6,245 nucleotides of DNA. It comes from Flavobacteriales bacterium. GTDB lineage: Bacteria; Bacteroidota; Bacteroidia; Flavobacteriales; UBA7312. The translations under genes were made by a program, and so were the position numbers. Positions 1 to 5,409 of the stretch are shown here, one piece after another; within the stretch, counting starts at the first letter, position 1, and every line of letters begins with the position of its first letter. The stretch lies in contig PKDP01000033.1 in NCBI GenBank assembly GCA_002862585.1, positions 1 through 6,245 on the forward strand, written 5' to 3'. The notes under the pieces are model-generated. The model saw nothing but the letters and a program-made list of their open reading frames with translations, did no database searches and was not told where the DNA came from.

Positions 1-697
1 AGTGTCCGAAAAAATTAACGATAACTGGCAAGTAAACGAATGGGTTAAAAAAGCTGTTATATTATACTTCCCCATTCAAAAAATGGAAACCTTAGAAGCG
101 GGGCCGCTTGAATTTCATGATAAGATGAAATTAAAAACCAACTATAGTGAACTTGGTGTCCGTGTAGTCCCTAATGCTGTAGCAAGGTATGGTGCCTATT
201 TAGCAAAAGGCGTTATTATGATGCCATCCTATGTAAATATTGGCGCCTATGTTGACTCTGGCTCTATGATAGATACTTGGGCAACAGTAGGCTCATGTGC
301 TCAAATCGGCAAAAATGTACACCTTAGTGGTGGTGTGGGAATTGGAGGCGTATTGGAGCCCTTACAAGCCTCGCCTGTTATTATTGAAGATGGAGCTTTC
401 ATTGGCTCAAGATGTATTGTAGTAGAAGGTGTAAAAGTCAAAGAAGAAGCAGTTCTTGGAGCAAATGTTGTTCTTACCGCATCTACAAAAATATTTGATG
501 TTACTGGAGAAGAAGCCGTAGAATACAAAGGAACAATACCTAAGCGCTCTGTTGTTATACCTGGCACCTACAACAAAACATTTGGTGCTGGTAATTATGG
601 TGTATCATGTGCATTAATAATTGGACAAAGAAAAGAAAGCACCGATAAGAAAACCTCTCTTAACGATGCCCTAAGAGAATATAATGTAGCTGTGTAA
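1..697 (+). CDS. dapD: Tetrahydrodipicolinate N-succinyltransferase DapD, 5' end missing
   Basis: DapD transfers a succinyl group from succinyl-CoA to tetrahydrodipicolinate in the succinylase branch of diaminopimelate/lysine synthesis, in the cytoplasm as a trimer. The 231 visible residues (counted from base 2) match the family nearly end to end. EKINDNW near the start matches the end of the N-terminal domain. The left-handed beta-helix of hexapeptide repeats follows, with MPSYVNIGAYVD (74-85), DTWATVGSCAQIG (91-103) and GGVGIGGVLEP (110-120). The family is usually about 270 residues, so roughly 40 N-terminal codons lie left of the window. The GTG at base 2 is therefore an internal valine codon, not a start. 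Its TAA shares one base with the ATG of the glycosyltransferase gene. No frameshift or missing core motif is seen. Identity is very secure; only the start is unknown. Confidence 0.95.
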   Translation, partial: VSEKINDNWQVNEWVKKAVILYFPIQKMETLEAGPLEFHDKMKLKTNYSELGVRVVPNAVARYGAYLAKGVIMMPSYVNIGAYVDSGSMIDTWATVGSCAQIGKNVHLSGGVGIGGVLEPLQASPVIIEDGAFIGSRCIVVEGVKVKEEAVLGANVVLTASTKIFDVTGEEAVEYKGTIPKRSVVIPGTYNKTFGAGNYGVSCALIIGQRKESTDKKTSLNDALREYNVAV

Positions 698-699
698 TG
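695..699 (+). other. TAATG stop-start overlap, dapD to glycosyltransferase
   Basis: The dapD TAA and the following ATG share one A. No purine-rich ribosome-binding motif precedes the ATG. This fits termination-reinitiation, so the glycosyltransferase is probably translated by ribosomes that have just finished dapD. Confidence 0.75.
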
Positions 700-1818
700 A
701 AAATCGGTTTTGATGCAAAAAGAGCTTTTTATAACAATACAGGTCTCGGAAATTATTCTAGAGATACCATTCGTATTGTAGGAAGCTATTTTAGCCAAAA
801 CGAATACCACGTATACACACCAAAAAACATTCAGAACAATCGCCTTAATTTTCTTAAAGGGCAATCGCAATACCATATTCACGAACCCCAAACTTTAATT
901 TACAAAATATTCAAGTCTCTTTGGAGAACATTTGGATTAAAGAAAGATTTAGAAAAAGACGAATTAAATCTTTTCCATGGCTTAAGTCATGAAATTCCAT
1001 TAGGAATTCACAATACCAAGATAAAGTCAATCGTAAGTATTCATGATTTAATAGCCATTAGATTTCCTCAGTATTTTAAACATTTTGATAGAATTTCGTA
1101 CATAAACAAAAGCAAATATGCTTGTCAACATGCCGATAAAATCATAGCGGTAAGCCAACAAACTAAAAAAGATATTATCCGATTTTTTAACGTTGATGAA
1201 AGAAAAATTCAAGTTGTATATCAAGGGTGTAATACAATATTTCAAAGTCAATTGCACAACAACTATAAAAATGGGATTATTACTAAATATCAACTCGATA
1301 GTAAATACTTATTATACGTTGGAACTATTGAAGAACGTAAGAATCTCCTAACAGTACTCAAATGCCTTGAAGAGCTACCCGATTACAGTTTAGTAGTTAT
1401 TGGTTCAGGAGGAAAGTATAAACAAAAATGTTTGAAGTATATTAAAAAGAACAATCTAACAAGTCAAATTACTTTTTTAAGCAAATTAGATTTGAAGGAA
1501 ATGGCAGCTATTTACCAAAAAGCAGAGTTAATGATATACCCCTCCTTTTTTGAAGGGTTTGGTATTCCAATACTAGAAGCACTATTTTCTGAAATACCGG
1601 TAATCACTACTTTAGGCGGTTGCTTTTCAGAAGCAGGAGGACCAAGCTCATCATACATAAACCCTTCCAACGTTGAAGAAATGAAAAGTGAAATAGTGGA
1701 TATTTGTACAAACCAATCGCGACGTAAAAAGATGATTGAAGATGGTAAAATTCATGCTCAAAAGTTTACGGACGATAAAATTGCAAAAGAGTTAATAAAG
1801 GTATATCAGAGTATATAA
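697..1818 (+). CDS. Glycosyltransferase, GT4 family (GT-B fold)
   Basis: This is a 373-residue retaining glycosyltransferase that would move a sugar from a nucleotide-sugar donor to an unknown acceptor, probably at the cytoplasmic face of the membrane. The N-terminal Rossmann half carries the glycine-rich acceptor loop TGLGNY (15-20) and SIHD (114-117). The C-terminal half starts near LLYVGTIEERKNL (205-217), the usual donor-domain entry. It holds the family's E-x7-E motif at E286 and E294 (EGFGIPILE). The wording resembles mannosyltransferase-like members, but the sugar cannot be deduced. No signal peptide or clear membrane segment is visible. The length is normal for GT4. The ATG overlaps the dapD stop by one base, and the stop overlaps the tsaC start in the same way. 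No other glycan genes are in view, so its place in this operon is unexplained. Sampled lines look more AT-rich than dapD or tsaC. Confidence 0.93.
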   Translation: MKIGFDAKRAFYNNTGLGNYSRDTIRIVGSYFSQNEYHVYTPKNIQNNRLNFLKGQSQYHIHEPQTLIYKIFKSLWRTFGLKKDLEKDELNLFHGLSHEIPLGIHNTKIKSIVSIHDLIAIRFPQYFKHFDRISYINKSKYACQHADKIIAVSQQTKKDIIRFFNVDERKIQVVYQGCNTIFQSQLHNNYKNGIITKYQLDSKYLLYVGTIEERKNLLTVLKCLEELPDYSLVVIGSGGKYKQKCLKYIKKNNLTSQITFLSKLDLKEMAAIYQKAELMIYPSFFEGFGIPILEALFSEIPVITTLGGCFSEAGGPSSSYINPSNVEEMKSEIVDICTNQSRRKKMIEDGKIHAQKFTDDKIAKELIKVYQSI

Positions 1819-1820
1819 TG
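1816..1820 (+). other. TAATG stop-start overlap, glycosyltransferase to tsaC
   Basis: This is the same one-base TAATG arrangement as at the first junction, again without a ribosome-binding motif. It ties tsaC expression to translation of the glycosyltransferase gene and leaves no room for a promoter between them. Confidence 0.75.
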
Positions 1821-2378
1821 AAGGACGATTTATTAAAATGTTTATCAGTCTTGCAGAATGGAGGACTAATTTTATACCCAACAGATACAATATGGGGAAT
1901 TGGATGCGACGCCACAAATACGGAGGCTATTGAAAAAATTTATGCCTTAAAAGGCAGAAAATCATCAAAAGCCTTAATTACACTGATTGCTACTGATATA
2001 ATGCTAGAGCGAACAGTAGTAGATATGCCACCTATCGCATGGGATTTAATTGATGCAGCTACTAGCCCACTTACTATCATTTATGACAGAGTCAAAGGCA
2101 TTTCTGACACTGCAATTGCAGAAGATGGTACTTGCGGTATTCGTCTAACTGAAGACACTTTTTGTAAACAGCTTATTCAACGTTTTGGAAAACCAATAAT
2201 TTCTACTTCTGCCAATCAAAGTGGAGAGCCTACAGCAATGACATTCTCAGAGATTGACCAACACATTTTGAAAGGAGTGGATTTCGTAGTAAATTTCCGA
2301 CAAAATGAAAACAACAAAAAAACAGCCTCTAACATTATAAAGCTCCAAAATAATGGAGTAATCAAAATCATCAGATAA
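1818..2378 (+). CDS. tsaC: Threonylcarbamoyl-AMP synthase (TsaC/YrdC, short form)
   Basis: This enzyme makes threonylcarbamoyl-AMP from threonine, bicarbonate and ATP. TsaD and its partners then use the product to place t6A at position 37 of tRNAs that read ANN codons. The 186 residues cover one YrdC domain. Visible motifs are YPTDTIWGIGCDA (20-32), the K-x-R substrate-binding signature KGR (45-47) with a further lysine at 51, and STSANQSG (129-136). The usual KPL after the K-x-R signature reads KAL, and the usual PGP-x-T segment reads SPLT (83-86) after AWDLI. From memory, similar wording is common in Bacteroidota homologues. The extra C-terminal domain of longer Sua5 proteins is absent, since cca begins right after the stop. 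The ATG overlaps the preceding stop by one base. Related YciO-type proteins are an alternative but fit less well, given the intact KGR and STSAN motifs and the tRNA neighbours. Confidence 0.92.
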   Translation: MKDDLLKCLSVLQNGGLILYPTDTIWGIGCDATNTEAIEKIYALKGRKSSKALITLIATDIMLERTVVDMPPIAWDLIDAATSPLTIIYDRVKGISDTAIAEDGTCGIRLTEDTFCKQLIQRFGKPIISTSANQSGEPTAMTFSEIDQHILKGVDFVVNFRQNENNKKTASNIIKLQNNGVIKIIR

Positions 2379-2381
2379 GTG
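2376..2381 (+). other. TAA-GTG junction, tsaC to cca, same frame
   Basis: The tsaC stop codon is followed at once by the GTG start of cca, and both genes use the same reading frame. The only nearby purine run, GGAG at 2355-2358, is about 20 bases before the GTG, which is too far for a normal ribosome-binding site. Reinitiation is the simplest reading. Confidence 0.75.
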
Positions 2382-3797
2382 AATCTCAAAAAACACCTAA
2401 ACAATACAATCTTTAAGATAGTTTCTCAGGCAGCAGACGAATTGGGTTATGAAACTTATGTTATTGGCGGTTACGTTAGAGATTTATTGCTAAACTCCAA
2501 TGAACCAAAGGATATAGATTTTGTCTGTGTAGGAAGTGGAATAGAACTAGCTCAAAAAGTAAAATCAATTTTAGATACCGAAAGTAAAGTTCAGGTCTTT
2601 AAAAACTTTGGTACGGCAATGCTAAAACACAATGACTTAGAGCTAGAATTTGTTGGGGCTAGAAAAGAGTCATACCGAACAGACTCTAGAAAACCGATTG
2701 TTGAAGATGGAACTCTTGAAGATGATCAAAACAGAAGAGACTTTAGCATTAATGCATTAGCTATACAACTAAACGCCTCTCATTTTGGTAAACTTATTGA
2801 CCCTTTCAATGGTTTAAAAGATTTAGAAAATAAAATAATTAGAACGCCACTTGAGCCTAATAAAACATATTCAGACGACCCACTCCGGATTATGAGAGCT
2901 ATTCGTTTTTCATGCCAATTAAACTTCACTATTGAAGAAAAATCTCTTAAGGCGATAACAGAAAATGCTAATCGCTTAAATATAATCTCTCAAGAAAGAA
3001 TTACAGACGAACTCAACAAAATTATATTATCAAAAATACCATCTAAAGGTTTTAAATTATTATTCAATACACAACTACTTCATCAATTTTTCCCAAAGAT
3101 GGTAGAACTTCAAGGCATAGAGGTTATCGATAACAAAGGGCACAAGGATAATTTTTACCACACACTAAAAGTATTAGATAACATCAGTCAAGAATCTGAC
3201 AGTTTATGGCTCCGATGGGCAGCAATATTACACGACATTGCCAAACCAGATACCAAGCGATTTGAAGAAAAGCATGGCTGGACATTTCATGGTTATGAAT
3301 TTTTAGGTTCTAAAATGGTACCTAAAATTTTTAAATCATTAAAACTACCTCTGAATGAAAAGATGAAATACGTTCAGAAATTAGTTCGTCTGCACCTAAG
3401 ACCTATAGTTCTAGCACAAGAAATTGTAACCGATTCAGCCGTTAGACGTTTACTCTTTGATGCAGGAGAAGATATTGACGACTTAATGACCTTATGTGAT
3501 GCCGATATCACATCCAAAAATCCTGAAAAGGTAAAACGATACCTAGAAAATTTTAAAGTCGTCAGGCAAAAAATTAAAGATGTCGAAGAAAGAGACCATA
3601 TCAGAAATATGCAACCCCCAATCAGTGGTGAAGAAATCATTGAACTGTTCGACTTAAAACCTAGCCGAGAAATTGGACTTTTGAAATCAGCCATAAAAGA
3701 AGCTATTTTAGATGGCGAAATATCAAATAATAAAGATGAGGCTCATGACTTTCTAATTGAGAAAGCAGCCGAAATGGGCATCAAACCAAAACGTTAA
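2379..3797 (+). CDS. cca: CCA-adding tRNA nucleotidyltransferase with HD domain
   Basis: This class II nucleotidyltransferase adds or repairs the 3' CCA end of tRNAs without a nucleic-acid template. In order, the 472 residues show the helical start, the catalytic head GGYVRD (30-35) with metal-binding D45 and D47, RRDFSINA (119-126), the nucleotide-selecting motif DDPLR (166-170, usually EDxxR) followed by IMRAIRF, and ERITDEL (206-212). An HD-type domain follows, with H261, H285-D286 and H304. The start is GTG, directly after the tsaC TAA. No in-frame ATG occurs before residue 81, and the residues after GTG fit the family N-terminus, so GTG is very likely the true start. There is no Shine-Dalgarno motif nearby, which suggests reinitiation after tsaC. 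Poly(A) polymerase is the main relative to exclude; the DDPLR motif and neighbouring tRNA genes favour CCA addition. Confidence 0.94.
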   Translation: MNLKKHLNNTIFKIVSQAADELGYETYVIGGYVRDLLLNSNEPKDIDFVCVGSGIELAQKVKSILDTESKVQVFKNFGTAMLKHNDLELEFVGARKESYRTDSRKPIVEDGTLEDDQNRRDFSINALAIQLNASHFGKLIDPFNGLKDLENKIIRTPLEPNKTYSDDPLRIMRAIRFSCQLNFTIEEKSLKAITENANRLNIISQERITDELNKIILSKIPSKGFKLLFNTQLLHQFFPKMVELQGIEVIDNKGHKDNFYHTLKVLDNISQESDSLWLRWAAILHDIAKPDTKRFEEKHGWTFHGYEFLGSKMVPKIFKSLKLPLNEKMKYVQKLVRLHLRPIVLAQEIVTDSAVRRLLFDAGEDIDDLMTLCDADITSKNPEKVKRYLENFKVVRQKIKDVEERDHIRNMQPPISGEEIIELFDLKPSREIGLLKSAIKEAILDGEISNNKDEAHDFLIEKAAEMGIKPKR

Positions 3798-3801
3798 AAT
3801 T

Positions 3802-4293
3802 ATGATTGTAAAATTGAGTATTATTTTGGACCATCAATCCGATGTATTTAGAGAAGTAAAGCTTGACTCTTCTTCTTCTTTGCTAGAACTACATGATTTT
3901 ATTGTTCAAGTGTTTAAATTGAAAAAAGATGAAATGGCAGCTTTCTACTTATCAAATAACGATTGGGAACAAAATGAAGAAATACCATTAATTGCAATGG
4001 ATGCTAATTCTGCAATAGAAATGGGGAAATTATCAATCAATGATATTTTCAGTGGACATGATAAACTGCTATATGTCAATGACTTCTTAGTCATGTGGCG
4101 TTTTATGATAGAAGTTGTTGAAAAAGATGAATCAAATTCAATCGATGAACCTGAGTTATTCCTATCTTTTGGTAAAATACCAGAGGATACTCCCGAAGTT
4201 CAATTTGTTTCTGAAAAAGACCCCTATTCTTCTTATGGAGATATTTATGACGAAGAACATGATGAGTTTAATGAGTTCGAAAGTTATGACTAA
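3802..4293 (+). CDS. pRiA4b ORF-3-like (IS1096 passenger TnpR-like) protein with acidic tail
   Basis: This 163-residue protein has no established function. The first 110 residues look like the plasmid pRiA4b ORF-3 family (also called IS1096 passenger TnpR-like). They show an N-terminal beta strand, a helix with LELHDFI (28-34) matching the family's LHD motif, and YVNDFLVMW (91-99) followed by alternating hydrophobics, matching the family's Y-x-YDFGD-x-W block in weakened form. The last 24 residues hold ten Asp/Glu and no Lys or Arg. No signal peptide or membrane segment is seen. I chose the ATG at 3802 because it is four bases after the cca stop; an in-frame start at 3757 would run 41 bases into cca and adds residues unlike the family. 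The tail-coding DNA overlaps the miaA start. The mobile-element part of the family name is historical: no transposase or inverted repeats are present. Confidence 0.78.
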   Translation: MIVKLSIILDHQSDVFREVKLDSSSSLLELHDFIVQVFKLKKDEMAAFYLSNNDWEQNEEIPLIAMDANSAIEMGKLSINDIFSGHDKLLYVNDFLVMWRFMIEVVEKDESNSIDEPELFLSFGKIPEDTPEVQFVSEKDPYSSYGDIYDEEHDEFNEFESYD

Positions 4294-5146
4294 TACTAAA
4301 ACACTCAAAGTAATTTATGGACCTACTGCCGTAGGTAAAACAGTTTTAGCAATAAAGCTAGCTCAAGAACTAAATACTGAAATACTTTCCGCTGATTCAA
4401 GACAGTTTTACAATGAAATGAGAATTGGAACTGCAGTTCCAGAACAAGAAGAATTAGAGGCAATAAAACATCATTTCATACAACACAAAAGTATTCATGA
4501 CGACTATAACGTAGGTTTGTTTGAACACGATGCCATCAAAAAAATGGATGATCTTTTTAAACGCTATGACACACTAATTATGGTTGGCGGTTCCGGTTTA
4601 TATATTGACGGTGTATGTAAAGGCTTAGATTCCTTTCCAGAAATAAACCCTACCATCAGAGAAAAACTTAGGAAGGATTATAGTAATAGTGGACTGGAAT
4701 GGCTTAAAAATGAAGTTAAGACCTTAGATCCTCAATACTTTCAATCAGCCGATATTCATAATCATCAACGCCTTCTGAGATGCTTGGAAGTCTGTCGACA
4801 GAGTGGGCAAACTTACACTAGTTTCAAAAACGCTAAAAAGAATAAACGGCCATTCGAAGTAGAATACTATTCTATAAAGATGGATAGAGAAACATTGTAC
4901 AACAGAATCAATAAACGTGTTGATATAATGATAAATAATGGTCTACTTAGTGAAGTAGAAAGCCTTCAGGACTTTCAGCACTTTAATGCCCTACAAACGG
5001 TTGGCTATAAAGAACTCTTTTCGTACCTCAACAATGAACTAACGCTTGATGAAGCCATAGCCATAATCAAACAAAATACTAGGAGGTATGCCAAAAGACA
5101 ACTCACTTGGCTAAATCGATATCCTATAAAATGGGTAGAGTATTAA
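4286..5146 (+). CDS. miaA: tRNA dimethylallyltransferase MiaA
   Basis: MiaA transfers the dimethylallyl group of DMAPP to N6 of A37 in tRNAs that read UNN codons, giving i6A37. Counting from the ATG at 4286, the 286 residues show the P-loop-like GPTAVGKT (12-19), SADSRQFY (35-42, with the family's catalytic Asp37 and the DSRQ tRNA-binding loop), KHHF (61-64), GGSGLY (101-106), NHQRLLRCLEV (159-169), TVGYKE and the C-terminal NTRRYAKRQLTW motif. All hallmark regions are present and the length is close to normal. The start is not fully settled: an in-frame ATG at 4271 would add five residues (MSSKV). I prefer 4286 because the shorter overlap (8 bases) with the preceding gene is more usual, though neither has a ribosome-binding motif. 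Its stop overlaps that of the convergent gene. Confidence 0.95.
   Translation: MTNTKTLKVIYGPTAVGKTVLAIKLAQELNTEILSADSRQFYNEMRIGTAVPEQEELEAIKHHFIQHKSIHDDYNVGLFEHDAIKKMDDLFKRYDTLIMVGGSGLYIDGVCKGLDSFPEINPTIREKLRKDYSNSGLEWLKNEVKTLDPQYFQSADIHNHQRLLRCLEVCRQSGQTYTSFKNAKKNKRPFEVEYYSIKMDRETLYNRINKRVDIMINNGLLSEVESLQDFQHFNALQTVGYKELFSYLNNELTLDEAIAIIKQNTRRYAKRQLTWLNRYPIKWVEY
5143..5146. other. Shared TTAA: overlapping stop codons of convergent genes
   Basis: Bases 5144-5146 are the miaA TAA on the plus strand. Bases 5143-5145 read TAA on the minus strand and end the T9SS-protein gene. The palindromic TTAA thus serves both genes. No strong hairpin with a T-run was seen on either side, so transcripts probably run into the opposing gene or end by another mechanism. 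Confidence 0.85.
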
Positions 5147-5409
5147 TGAAAGACTGATAATGAACCCTTAATCTTGTCGTGTCCATTATTCAACAGGATA
5201 GAATAAAAATAAACCCCTTCTTTAACAATATTTCCAGCTTCATTTTTTCCATCCCATGGATTTTTATAACCTAGCGATTGATATACTTTTGCACCCCATC
5301 GGTTATAAATAATTACTTCGGAATTTTCATACAAAAAGGAAGAGTTTATATTCCAAGTATCGTTAACCAAATCACCATTTGGACTAAAAGCATTAAATAG
5401 GCAACTGTC
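5143..5409 (-). other. Type B T9SS sorting domain (CHU_C / gliding motility-associated C-terminal domain)
   Basis: This is the last 88 codons of the minus-strand gene. The order FSPNGD-x-x-NDTW, then Y-NRWG-x-x-VY, then WDGK, then GVYFYSI and a final beta strand is the standard layout of this domain. FSPNGD is encoded at 5371-5388 on the minus strand. In studied Bacteroidota, type B domains direct export by the type IX system, often with help from SprF-like partners. The last strand, KGSLSVFH, matches the usual K-G-(T/S)-h-x-h end. The domain is complete. Confidence 0.92.

Noticed and set aside
2..4. GTG as the start codon of dapD
   Set aside because: The residues after it align to the middle of known DapD proteins, about 40 residues in; it encodes an internal valine.
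301..891. Antisense open frames opposite dapD and the start of the glycosyltransferase (301-567 and 595-891)
   Set aside because: Their translations show no recognisable motif and lie fully opposite strongly conserved genes; they are shadow frames.
3374..3694. Antisense open frame opposite the end of cca
   Set aside because: Serine-rich low-information translation opposite a clear coding region; no family resemblance.
3802..4293. Mobile-element origin suggested by the IS1096 passenger/TnpR-like family name
   Set aside because: No transposase, recombinase catalytic motif, terminal inverted repeats or target duplication is visible, and the gene is tightly fitted between cca and miaA.
5081..5090. 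AGGAGG followed by ATG, looking like a ribosome-binding site and start
   Set aside because: It lies inside miaA, encoding the conserved RRY of the C-terminal motif. The spacing to the ATG is only one base and no gene follows.
5133..5167. GGGT...ACCC inverted repeat across the convergent stops as a terminator
   Set aside because: The stem is only four bases with a loop of over 25 bases and no T-run; it is expected by chance.
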